In this document: in pieces, positions 52,295-60,563 of the stretch
How the letters are laid out: every line of letters begins with the position of its first letter
Numbering within the stretch: position 1 is the first letter of the stretch
NCBI GenBank assembly: GCA_964614945.1
Contig: CAZTNW010000002.1
Span: 310,001 to 374,000, forward strand
Length of the DNA stretch: 64,000 nucleotides
Direction: 5' to 3'
Source of the DNA: CAZTNW01 sp964614945
GTDB lineage: Bacteria; Caldisericota; JANLFM01
The notes under the pieces: generated by a model
The model's input: only the letters and a program-made list of their open reading frames with translations
The model's database searches: none
What the model was told of the DNA's origin: nothing
Made by a program: the position numbers and the translations under genes

Positions 52295-52518
52295 GTGCGC
52301 CGGAGTGCGGCTTAAAGCGAAACAAAGAGAACTGCAGTTGCACATATGAGCCCTGCCCGAGAAAAGGGAAGTGCTGCGAATGCCTGACCTACCATCTGCA
52401 TTCAGACGAGCTTCCTGGCTGCTGCTTCCCACCTGAGGCGGAAAGGACCTACGATCGATCCAAGAGATTCTTCGCCCGTATCTACAGTTCCGCCTGGAAT
52501 GCCACCCTCGAGGAATGA
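52291..52518 (+). CDS. Small Cys-rich DUF6485-type protein
   Basis: 75 residues with eight cysteines: NCSCTYEPCPRKGKCCECL, then GCCFPPEAERTYDRS. Such proteins are frequent in anaerobes and probably bind a metal or Fe-S cluster; function unknown. TTG start, translationally coupled to the SCP2 gene, with a ggaggtgaagggaga site. Confidence 0.8.
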   Translation: MSAPECGLKRNKENCSCTYEPCPRKGKCCECLTYHLHSDELPGCCFPPEAERTYDRSKRFFARIYSSAWNATLEE

Positions 52519-52525
52519 GACGGCA

Positions 52526-53280
52526 TTACTCATAGCGGAAAAGCAAGATGCTCAAAATTAAGGAAAGGGCGGCGAATTCCAGGAGAACGTAAACGTTCGG
52601 AAGGACGGCGGTGATCCCCTGTCCGTTTGTCACGAGCTTGTTTAGGCCGTTTACACCCCAGTAGACAGGAGTGAATTTCCCGACAGTCTGCAGGGCGGGA
52701 GGGACAATCTCCAGGGTAAAGTATCGTCAGACCTTCCTCGTTCAATTTTTTCAGGGTCTCCAGGATGCTGGTTCTCGACTGGGGATCCACTTCCACGGTG
52801 GGCTCGTCCAGTATCAGGAGCTCCGGCCTGGGCAAAAGCCCCACCGCGATATTGATCCGCCTCTTCATCCCGCCCGAGTAGCGATCAATGCGATCGTTTT
52901 GCCTGTCGATAAGGCCTACAGTCCTGAGAACCTCCTGCACCCTTTCTTTCCTCGAGCGAGGAGGGAGCTCGTACATTTTCGCCCAGAAGTTGAGGTTCTC
53001 CCGGGCGGTGAGGGTGGGTAAAGGGAGACCTCCTGCGGCACCACCCCTATTTTTCGCTTCACGGCCATGAGGTTTTTGCGCACGCTCTCTTCCCCAACCC
53101 AGGCATCGCCTTCAGCCGGAGGGATGAGGCAGGATAGTATCGATACCAGCGTCGTCTTCCCGCTCCATTTGGGCCGAGCAGACCGAAGATCTCTCCCTCC
53201 TCGATGCGAAAGGTTACGTGGTCCACCGCCACCCGTTTCCCGTAGACCTTCACTAGATTCTCGACCTTGACTAAACTCAT
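52526..53280 (-). pseudogene. Degraded ABC exporter: frameshifted ATPase fused to permease C-terminus
   Basis: Begins MSLVKVENLVKVYG; Walker A reads GPNGAG and then leaves frame because one A of GGGAAAGACG is missing (about 53157). A second one-base loss occurs near 53020. The frame recovers at KMYELPPRSRKERVQ with intact signature YSGGMKRR and Walker B LLILDEPT. After EEGLTIL the sequence jumps into the C-terminal end of an ABC-2 permease (PPALQTVGKFTPVYWG to LLFRYE and stop at 52526). At least two frameshifts plus one large internal deletion: clearly dead. Confidence 0.9.
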
Positions 53281-53360
53281 GATTTCTCCATGGAAAAGAA
53301 AATATCTAATTTTATCCTCCCAGAGGGAGAGGGGCAAAGGTTTTTTTATTACAATAAGTA

Positions 53361-54683
53361 ATGACCGATATGAAGGCGATCCTCAAGGCCTGTTTCCAGG
53401 AAATGCTCCAGGCAGTGGATCCCGCTCGCTTATTGCGCGAGGGACTTCGTCTGGACGGAAGCCGTCTCTATTACCACGGCGAATTTCTCGTCGAGCTCAG
53501 TCGTTTCTGCCGGGTCGTCCTGGCCGGGGCCGGCAAAGCCTGCGGGGAAATGAGCCTGGTCTTCGAGGAGACGATGGGCGACTTCTTGGAGAGGGGGATT
53601 GTTGCTTCTATGCGTTTTCCTCACCTCTCCGGAAAAATCGAGGAAATCTTATCCTCCCATCCTCTTCCCGACCAAAACAGCCTCAGGGCGGGAACGAGGA
53701 TCCTCGAGCTGCTCCAGGGCCTGAGCGAAGAAGATCTCCTCATCTTCCTCACATCCGGAGGGGGTTCCTCTCTGGCAGTTCTGCCGGTGGAGGAAATCAC
53801 CTTGGAGGATAAGATCCAAACTGTACGAGCTCTCCTCGAGGCCTCTCTCTCCATAGGGGAAGTAAATTGCGTGCGCAAGAAGCTCTCTCGCATCAAGGGC
53901 GGCGGACTGGCGCAAGCCGCTTATCCAGCTAAGGTACTTCATTTTGTTCTCTCGGATGTGGTCGGCGATGACCTTGCTACTATTGCTTCCGGCCCCTTCT
54001 CCCCCGATTATTCTTCCTTCAGCGACGCCCTTTCCCTGGTCGATAAGCACGGTCTGCGCGAGCGGATTCCTGACAGAGTGGTTCGATACCTGGAAAGCGC
54101 AGCAGCCCGAGACGCAGGAAAGGATGCTTACTTCTCGGAAGTACGCCATGTCCTTCTGGGCAACAATCTCCGGGCTCTTGAGGCGGGAAGCTCCTATCTT
54201 GAAAAGGAAGGATTGCGCTCCCTGATCCTTTCCTCGATGTTAGAAGGGAAAGTTGAGGAACAGGCAATGACGCACGCCCAGATTGTGAAGGAAATTTTAC
54301 GCAGCGGCAATCCTCTTTCTCCGCCATGTGCCCTGTTCAGCGGAGGAGAGTCCTTCCTCCGGGTGCAGAAAGGCGGAACGGGCGGACGCAACCTGGAATT
54401 CGCCCTGCGCTTCCTCCGGCAGATGAAAGGAGAGAAGGGGCAATGGGCCCTCCTTTCTGCGGACTCGGACGGGATCGATGGCAATAGTCCTGCTGCAGGG
54501 GTAATCACGGGTTCCCACGCCTTCGCTAAATGTGAGGAACTGGCCCTCGATATAGAGGAATACCTTTCGCGCAGTGATTCCTACCCTTTTTTTGCGATGG
54601 CCGGTGGACTTCTCATGACAGGGCCGACGGGAACGAACATCGCTGACCTAAGAGCCATACTTGTCGGGAGGGAGGAAAGATGA
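53361..54683 (+). CDS. Glycerate 2-kinase (GK-II/MOFRL family)
   Basis: 440 residues: VVLAGAGKACGEM, FLTSGGGSSLAVLP, VLSDVVGDDLATIASGP and the C-terminal MOFRL block GGRNLEFALR with SADSDGIDGNSPAAG. It phosphorylates D-glycerate to 2-phosphoglycerate. A second ATG three codons in is possible. The stop overlaps the M28 peptidase start by 4 bases. Confidence 0.93.
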   Translation: MTDMKAILKACFQEMLQAVDPARLLREGLRLDGSRLYYHGEFLVELSRFCRVVLAGAGKACGEMSLVFEETMGDFLERGIVASMRFPHLSGKIEEILSSHPLPDQNSLRAGTRILELLQGLSEEDLLIFLTSGGGSSLAVLPVEEITLEDKIQTVRALLEASLSIGEVNCVRKKLSRIKGGGLAQAAYPAKVLHFVLSDVVGDDLATIASGPFSPDYSSFSDALSLVDKHGLRERIPDRVVRYLESAAARDAGKDAYFSEVRHVLLGNNLRALEAGSSYLEKEGLRSLILSSMLEGKVEEQAMTHAQIVKEILRSGNPLSPPCALFSGGESFLRVQKGGTGGRNLEFALRFLRQMKGEKGQWALLSADSDGIDGNSPAAGVITGSHAFAKCEELALDIEEYLSRSDSYPFFAMAGGLLMTGPTGTNIADLRAILVGREER

Positions 54684-55837
54684 GAAGCTGGGATTTTCTG
54701 GTTGAATTATGTCAGTTCAAGCACAGAGGCTCGGCGACCGAAGAGGAGAAAGAAGCGGCCTACTGGATCTCGCACCAGCTTAAGCAGATGGGCTACCTCG
54801 TTGAGCAGCAGGAGTTCATCACTCCCAAGGACAACTTCTATTCCGTGCCGATTCAGGTCTTCTCTCTGACCATCCTGGCCGGAATCATTTCTTTGATCAC
54901 ACGTGCGTGCTGGTTTTCACTTTTTCTGATTCTCCTTGGATTCCTTATCATGTTCATCGAGGTCTCCGGCTCCCTCCTGGAGCTCAGCCTTGCCCCCCGT
55001 TATCTGTCGCGCAATGTGTATACCAGGTTCCGGCCGAAAGCGGCCAAAAGGGTAATAGTTTCCGCCCACATGGACACACAGTGGGCGAGTTTCCTCTTTC
55101 GTTCGAACCTGGTCAATTACCTTCCTTTTTTCTTTTACTTCTCCTACCTCGGGCTGGGGCTGGTCTTGGCTGGTGTGTTGCTTAAGTTTTTTAATCAATT
55201 CTTATGGAGCAGTGTGCTTCTTTTTCCCGGGATGGCGATCTGCGGCCTATCCTTTGTTACCTTTGTCCTCGCTAAGCTCAGCGGGCGTTACATCTCCGGG
55301 GCGAATGACAATGGCAGCGGGGCGGCTCTGGCACTTTTTCTGGCGGAGGATCTCAAGGAGAATCCGGTAGATTATCCCGCGGGTGCCGATGTAATTTTCC
55401 TATTCACCGGTGCGGAAGAAGCAGGGGTTAGAGGTATGAGGCAGTTTTTAAAAAAGTTCAGAACAGACTTGAAGAAAGAGCAGACTTCCTTTTTAATCCT
55501 CGATAATCTCGGAGCAGACAAGATCACTTTCCTGGCCGGGGAGGGAATGATCCTTTATCGCAGGGCCGGCAAAAAATTGCTGGAAATAGCTCGGCAGATG
55601 CAGGCTTCCTTTCCTAAAGGCCAGATCCTCGAGCAAAAAAATCTCCTTTTACCGACGGATGCATTACCGGCGCTGGCCCTGGGCTATCCAGCCATCTCTT
55701 TCTTAGGGAAGGACGAAGAAGGGCGAATCGCCAATTACCATTACTATTCGGACACGCTGGAGAATGTTGACAGAGAGCTGCTCGAGTTCGCCGAGGGCTT
55801 TTTCAAGGATTACCTGAAGGAGGTGATGGCCGGATGA
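54680..55837 (+). CDS. Membrane-spanning M28-family aminopeptidase-like protein
   Basis: 385 residues. Zinc-ligand blocks SAHMDTQ, GANDNGSG and FTGAEEAGV, plus a late YHYYSDTLENVD, define an M28 fold. Uniquely placed membrane helices (about 58-100 and 155-205) interrupt the N-terminal half of the domain, so the active site probably sits against the membrane. It overlaps neighbours on both sides by 4 bases. Confidence 0.85.
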   Translation: MRSWDFLVELCQFKHRGSATEEEKEAAYWISHQLKQMGYLVEQQEFITPKDNFYSVPIQVFSLTILAGIISLITRACWFSLFLILLGFLIMFIEVSGSLLELSLAPRYLSRNVYTRFRPKAAKRVIVSAHMDTQWASFLFRSNLVNYLPFFFYFSYLGLGLVLAGVLLKFFNQFLWSSVLLFPGMAICGLSFVTFVLAKLSGRYISGANDNGSGAALALFLAEDLKENPVDYPAGADVIFLFTGAEEAGVRGMRQFLKKFRTDLKKEQTSFLILDNLGADKITFLAGEGMILYRRAGKKLLEIARQMQASFPKGQILEQKNLLLPTDALPALALGYPAISFLGKDEEGRIANYHYYSDTLENVDRELLEFAEGFFKDYLKEVMAG

Positions 55838-56376
55838 GGATCGCCTGGGGAATTACGGGGGCAGGGCACCTCCTTCGCCCTTGCCTAGATCTGCTCCTCT
55901 ACCTGGAGAACGCGGATATTTTTCTCTCACCGGCAGCGGCGGAAGTGCTGAGGGTATATGATCTCGAGGAAAATATTTTCTCCTCAGGGAAACAAGTCTA
56001 CGAGGATCGAAGCCCCTCCGCCATCCCGATCATCGGGCTCTATAAAGGCTGGTACTCGCTCGTTGTGATCGCCCCGGCCAGTTCCAACACGGTGGCTAAA
56101 ATGGCTCTGGGTATCTCTGATACCCTGATTACAAACCTTTTCGCCCAAGCCGGAAAACGCCGCATCCCGACACTGGTTTTGCCGACCGATCAGGAAGAAA
56201 AGATCACATCGCTCACGCAGAGAGGAAATCCAGTGGAAATATACCCCCGCCCCATCGACCTGGAGAACGTCGAGCGGCTGAAACGTTTTCCCTGCCTGGC
56301 CGTTTTAAAGGACCTTCAGGAGCTCAAGGAAAAACTCGCTACTTTTTCTTCGGCTCCTCCACAACGTTCAGTTTAA
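55834..56376 (+). CDS. Flavoprotein of the AfpA/dihydromethanopterin reductase-like family
   Basis: 180 residues beginning MRIAWGITGAGHLL, as in archaeoflavoprotein AfpA, with VVIAPASSNTVAKMALGI, the FMN-binding block of the UbiX/Dfp-type fold. AfpA-type proteins accept electrons from ferredoxin. The donor and acceptor here are unknown. It overlaps the M28 gene by 4 bases and, at its 3' end, the convergent amt gene by 38 bases. Confidence 0.8.
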   Translation: MRIAWGITGAGHLLRPCLDLLLYLENADIFLSPAAAEVLRVYDLEENIFSSGKQVYEDRSPSAIPIIGLYKGWYSLVVIAPASSNTVAKMALGISDTLITNLFAQAGKRRIPTLVLPTDQEEKITSLTQRGNPVEIYPRPIDLENVERLKRFPCLAVLKDLQELKEKLATFSSAPPQRSV

Positions 56377-57538
56377 GCAAAGCGATGTCCATGCCCAGTT
56401 TTTCCTCCTCCGGTTTCGATCTCAAAACCCCGGTCAGGTGGATCAGGTAAAAGACGAGGATCCCGCCTGCCGTAGCTAAAGCCGCGGTTACTACAACCCC
56501 GACGAGCTGGGAGAGGATATTCACACCGCCCACTCCGCCAAGAAAAGAGTAGCCGGCAATGCCGGTAGCGATACCCCCCCAGAGGCCGGACCATCCGTGC
56601 AGCGCCCACGCTCCGCAGACATCGTCCAGGTGCAGCTTATCCTGCGTCCAGCGGTATATTAGAAGGAAGATCAGCCCGCCGATGAAGCCTACGACCAGGG
56701 AAGCCAACGGGTGGAAGAGGTCTGCCCCTCCTAGGACCGAGATCGCCCCCGCGAGCACCGATGATTGCCTGATATGCCACTCCTCTTTGTTCCTCAGGAA
56801 TTGGGACAGATATCCTCCCCCAATTCCAAGGAGCAGGTTTATGGGGACGAGCGCGGTAGCCTGGTTTAAATCGCCGGCATAGCGGGAGAAAGCCACTCCG
56901 ATTAAAGCCAGAGCGGTGAGCCAGTTGCCAGCCGAATAGAGAAGCGGAGAACCGGCCGTGAATTCGCCCAGCCTGCTCTTATTGAACCTTTCGAGCCGCG
57001 GTCCCGCTACAAGGACGCCGGCCAGGGCGGCGAAGCCCGCGAGCATGTTCAGGCTGACAGCTCCTCCAAAATCGTGGAAGGCCGACATCCCCATCCACCC
57101 TTCGATGATGCCTCCCTGCCCATTCAGCCAAGAGAGATTTCCCCACAAAGTTCCTTCAAGCAGGGGATAGACTAAAGCCACGAGGATCGCACTCCCGATC
57201 AGCTGTCCTTTCAGGGTAGTTCTTTCCGCCATCGCCCCCATGACGATTGCCGGTAAGAGGCAGGCCACAGAAGAGAGGAAGAAGAAGCGCAGAGCCTGAA
57301 AGCCTTGGTGCTCCAAATTAATTTGCTGTGCGGAGAGAAAGAAATGGTAGCCGTAGGAGATGAGAAAGCCGATAAAGAAATAAGCCAGGACCGCAAAGAC
57401 CCAGGAGAGGGGAAATTGAGCGAAAGCCGCAACCTGGTTCTTCTTGCGCACTGCCCCTGCCTGCTTCATGAACAGGCCAAAGGCGGCCAGCAGGGCTAAT
57501 ATTCCTCCAACCAACAAAAAAAGAGTATTGATGTCCAA
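56339..57538 (-). CDS. Ammonium transporter (Amt family) with altered twin-His site
   Basis: 399 residues with eleven expected helices. TTG 57538, 10 bases after GGAGG, fits family length; longer frames upstream are not Amt-like. The second pore histidine is present (ALHGWSGLWGG), but the first (AmtB His168, in GGTVVHI) aligns with Asn in FGGAVSLNM. The twin-His pair shuttles protons in AmtB, so this may alter transport or make it a sensor-like channel. No glnK follows it. Confidence 0.85.
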   Translation of the reverse strand: MDINTLFLLVGGILALLAAFGLFMKQAGAVRKKNQVAAFAQFPLSWVFAVLAYFFIGFLISYGYHFFLSAQQINLEHQGFQALRFFFLSSVACLLPAIVMGAMAERTTLKGQLIGSAILVALVYPLLEGTLWGNLSWLNGQGGIIEGWMGMSAFHDFGGAVSLNMLAGFAALAGVLVAGPRLERFNKSRLGEFTAGSPLLYSAGNWLTALALIGVAFSRYAGDLNQATALVPINLLLGIGGGYLSQFLRNKEEWHIRQSSVLAGAISVLGGADLFHPLASLVVGFIGGLIFLLIYRWTQDKLHLDDVCGAWALHGWSGLWGGIATGIAGYSFLGGVGGVNILSQLVGVVVTAALATAGGILVFYLIHLTGVLRSKPEEEKLGMDIALLKLNVVEEPKKK

Positions 57539-57766
57539 TTCGATGACACCTCCATTATGAAGATCCTGCCTTAAGGATTGTACTAAGAGAAGCCAACTAG
57601 GGCAATGCAGGCTCAACGATTCCTCGCGCAGCTTCCCTGGAATATTTTGTGGCTCCGTCAGCCCAGATGGTAGCGAAACGGTTTCGAGGATTACCCCGGC
57701 GGAGGATCGGTGCACCTTATGACTCGGCTGGAAGCAGACACTCCCCAATTTAAGATGGAGAGAGGC
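57539..57766 (-). other. Long leader of amt without recognised element
   Basis: About 230 bases between the permease pseudogene and the amt start. GC-rich, several small possible hairpins (for example around cgaaaccgtttcg). No riboswitch consensus or gene that I can support. Confidence 0.4.
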
Positions 57767-58166
57767 TTAGAAACCTCCGATCAGCAAATCATAACTCCAC
57801 CCCGCCATCATGCTGCGAAAAGGACAACGGCCAGGTAAAAGGCGAACAGACGTGGCCTGTCCAGTGCCCAAACGGCGGTAAGCGATTGGATACGTGCTCC
57901 TTGGCCGACCATCAGGAAAGCTAAAGCGGGCGGCGCCGCTCAACCCCTTGTGCGATAGGTCAGCCAGGAGCGGCAAGACCTGCATATCGAGGCCCGTGGC
58001 GGCCCAGAATTCCTATGAGACCAGCTCTTCGTAGCTCTCTGATTAAAGTTTCCTTTTGTACGAATATGTTTACTGCAACGCTCATGGAAATTCCCAAAAT
58101 AAACTATTTCGACTGCCAGATCACAAGAACGGTACTTTCAAGTATATCGAGAATGAACTGGTCCAT
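57767..58166 (-). pseudogene. Degraded COG0701/ArsP-type permease
   Basis: Starts at ATG 58166 after a good GGGAGG site (MDQFILDILESTVLVIWQ), meets a stop after about 20 codons, then continues as FILGISMSVAVNIFVQKETL. It recovers in another frame as PPALAFLMVGQGARIQSLTA then FAFYLAVVLFAA, with a final MMAGWSYDLLIGG to the stop. PALAFLMVG and IQSLTA are hallmarks of this permease family, linked to organoarsenical or thiol-metal export. Multiple stops, frameshifts and deletions; it is dead. It lies downstream of its ArsR-type regulator. Confidence 0.7.
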
Positions 58167-58187
58167 AAAAACCTCCCTCTCACATTT

Positions 58188-58203
58188 ATCGAAAATTATC
58201 GAT
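58188..58203. promoter_or_regulatory. Candidate ArsR operator upstream of permease pseudogene
   Basis: ATCGATAATTTTCGAT on the minus strand, near-perfect dyad, 22 bases before the pseudogene ATG. It shares ATCGATAWTTTTCGA with the site at the arsR-like start. Confidence 0.5.
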
Positions 58204-58236
58204 TAATCAGATTAAAAAAATTTTTAATCCCTTCTT

Positions 58237-58608
58237 TCAAGAACCTCCTTTCCCCTCCTTTAGAGCTTCCATGAACGAATCCAGTGCCCTATAGACTCTC
58301 GCGTTCAGACGGTAGCAGCACCAGGTGCCTTCCCGCTGAGGGCTAATCAGGTCGGCCTCCTGCAGGATTTTCAAATGGTGAGAGATCGTAGATTGGGCCA
58401 GGCCGGCTTTTTTTTGCATAAGAGTACAGTAATCCCCCTCTTCTCCCTGGCATACACATCTGTTTCCCAGGGCTTTCCAGAGCTCGAATCGAGATCGCTG
58501 CCCCAGGGCGCGAAAAACAGCCACCGCCTTTTGCTCGACGGGAGAAAGTTCTATCCCCCTTTTATGCCAGTTGTCCTTTTTCGGCCTCCCAGGTTTCGCC
58601 TTATTCAT
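58237..58608 (-). CDS. ArsR-family metalloregulator
   Basis: 123 residues with a winged helix (QKKAGLAQSTISHHLKILQE) and a Cys cluster CVCQGEEGDYC before it, which fits metal or arsenite sensing. A further CC pair lies in TWCCYRL. ATG 58608 overlaps the queG 3' end by 8 bases. It sits directly upstream of the degraded permease, so the regulator appears to have outlived its target. Confidence 0.88.
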   Translation of the reverse strand: MNKAKPGRPKKDNWHKRGIELSPVEQKAVAVFRALGQRSRFELWKALGNRCVCQGEEGDYCTLMQKKAGLAQSTISHHLKILQEADLISPQREGTWCCYRLNARVYRALDSFMEALKEGKGGS

Positions 58609-59725
58609 CGATATTTTTCGAATTATATTCTGATTGGAGCCCTTCTGCCAAGAGCTGCTCGATCTCCTCGATAACTCCGGGATCACTCTCTCTCAGCTTC
58701 AATCCGCGCAAGATAGGAGCTGCTTTTTCCGCATCTATCCGCCACAAACTCCAGACGGCGTGCCGCCTAAAAAGGGGAAGGGGGTAATTTGTAAAGGAAA
58801 CGATTTTATTTAATAGGTCGGTGCGAAGGCTGTTTCCACAGACGATAAGCGCGTTCCGTTTGAAAATAGTCCAGGGAATTTTTGCGAAAGCATGTCCACT
58901 GAAATGAAACCCGAATTCGGTCTCCTCCATCTCCAGCGCCTCCTCGTAGGAGATGGACCTCCCGGGTCCGGAGGGAAATTCGGACGGGTTGAAGTAGGGC
59001 GGGGCTTCCTCCCGAACGTTTAGCGGACAGACGTCCTGGCAGATCGAGCAGCCGAAGAGCGCCGTTCCCATCGTATGCCTAATCTCCAAGGGAAGGGTGC
59101 CCTCGAAATGCAGGGTAAAAAAATCGAGGCAGCGTTCTGCCCGAACATGATAGGGGGAAGGGATTGCTTTCACGGGACAGGCCTCGAGACAGAGCGAGCA
59201 TTCTCCGCACGGACTCTCGGTTTTCCCTGGACTTTCTTCCTCAAGTTCCGCACTCAGCAAGAGCTCTCCCAAGAGGATACGGGAGCCAAATAGTGGGTGA
59301 TAGATGAGCGAGTTCTTTCCTCGATTGCCGATCCCAGCCCTCTGCGCCCAGGTTTTCTCAAGGAGCTTACCTTCCACGACGACCTTCACTCGGAGATTAG
59401 GGAACCGGGCGAGGATGACGGTCTTTATCCGGGATAATTTTTTCTTGAGCTGGCCATACCAGTCGAAAGCACAGAAAGGAGCGATGGAGGCGACTTCAAG
59501 CTGTTCTCCCCCGCTTGGGTAGGGGAGGGCAAAGCAGGCAATGCTTCTGGCCCAGGGAGACAGGACCCGAGGATCTTCCAGTGCCGGAAGGTCCGATGGT
59601 GACCAAAATGGTCTGGCAAGGTTCTGTACCGGGATCTGGCCGAGCGGAGCAAAAGCCACGATCAAACCTTGTGCTCTGGCCTCCTCTCCAATCAATGCCT
59701 GCAAGTCCTCGCCCTTCATGACCAA
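58601..59725 (-). CDS. queG: Epoxyqueuosine reductase QueG
   Basis: 374 residues. QRAGIGNRGKNSLIYHP, GECSLCLEACPVKAI and CSICQDVCPLNV give the cobalamin site and two [4Fe-4S] clusters of QueG, followed by HEAT-like repeats (LFRRHAVWSLW). It makes the last step of queuosine synthesis in tRNA. Confidence 0.93.
   Translation of the reverse strand: MVMKGEDLQALIGEEARAQGLIVAFAPLGQIPVQNLARPFWSPSDLPALEDPRVLSPWARSIACFALPYPSGGEQLEVASIAPFCAFDWYGQLKKKLSRIKTVILARFPNLRVKVVVEGKLLEKTWAQRAGIGNRGKNSLIYHPLFGSRILLGELLLSAELEEESPGKTESPCGECSLCLEACPVKAIPSPYHVRAERCLDFFTLHFEGTLPLEIRHTMGTALFGCSICQDVCPLNVREEAPPYFNPSEFPSGPGRSISYEEALEMEETEFGFHFSGHAFAKIPWTIFKRNALIVCGNSLRTDLLNKIVSFTNYPLPLFRRHAVWSLWRIDAEKAAPILRGLKLRESDPGVIEEIEQLLAEGLQSEYNSKNIDE
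58607..58622. promoter_or_regulatory. Candidate ArsR operator at regulator start
   Basis: ATCGATATTTTTCGAA overlaps the start codon region of the ArsR-type gene and shares the core of the site at 58188-58203. This fits autorepression. Confidence 0.5.
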
Positions 59726-59744
59726 AAATCCCCGGCCGCCTGAG

Positions 59745-60551
59745 CTATTTCTGGCAATTAGGACAAAAGTAGGCGCCTCGTCCTTCGATCTCTATTCGGA
59801 CGACGCGGCCCGAACAGCGCTGGCACTTCTGCCCAGCTTTACCGTGCACGCGGAGAAAATCCCTTATCTCTCCCCGTACAGAATCTCCCATGCGTTTCCT
59901 GGCCTCCTCGGTGCCCCAGCGGAGGGTATCAAGAATGCACTTATAGAGCAGATCAACCTCCCTATCAGTCAGGCTCTGGGCAGCGCGAGAGGGCAGGACT
60001 CTCGCGCAGAAGAGGATCTCATCCGAATAGGCGTTCCCGATTCCCGCGAGCAATTTTTGCTCCATCAAGGCATATTTAACCGTCGCTGGGAACCGTAAAA
60101 GGATCGAGCGCAGGCATCCCGGCGTGAAATCCGGGTCAAAAGGTTCAAGCCCCAACCCCTTAATCTCTTTTGCGATCGCCAGCTGTCCCGCGGGCACAAG
60201 ATAGAGTTTCATCCACCCCCGCTGATCAAGGAAACGCAGGTCGTAACCTTCCTCAAAGCGCAGGAAAGCGCAGGTCCACTTTTCCAGAGGTCGGTCTGCA
60301 GGACACCAGTCCATTTCCCCCAGGAGCATCAGGTGAACGAGCAGAGCCCCGACATTGCGCAGGTGCAGGATGGTGTATTTTCCCCGACGGCTGACATCCA
60401 CGATATTCTCTCCCGGAAGCGAGTTCTTGATGATATCGGCGGAGGGTTTGGCGATTGCAGGGCGAAGGATCTCCACTTCCTCAATTCTGCGCTTGAGCGT
60501 GAGCTTCTGCAGGTTGTCCTTTACCACCTCTAGGTCTGGCAGTTCCGGCAT
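59745..60551 (-). CDS. Fpg/Nei-family DNA glycosylase
   Basis: 268 residues beginning MPELPDLE: the catalytic Pro2 and Glu3 are present and the usual Glu6 is Asp. RRGKYTIL has the conserved Lys, GIGNAYSDEILF is the H2TH region, and the C-terminal zinc finger is CQRCSGRV...FCPNCQK. It removes oxidised bases and nicks the strand. It is 12 bases after the EndoQ gene on the same strand. Confidence 0.92.
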   Translation of the reverse strand: MPELPDLEVVKDNLQKLTLKRRIEEVEILRPAIAKPSADIIKNSLPGENIVDVSRRGKYTILHLRNVGALLVHLMLLGEMDWCPADRPLEKWTCAFLRFEEGYDLRFLDQRGWMKLYLVPAGQLAIAKEIKGLGLEPFDPDFTPGCLRSILLRFPATVKYALMEQKLLAGIGNAYSDEILFCARVLPSRAAQSLTDREVDLLYKCILDTLRWGTEEARKRMGDSVRGEIRDFLRVHGKAGQKCQRCSGRVVRIEIEGRGAYFCPNCQK

Positions 60552-60563
60552 TTCTTCTCCTCC

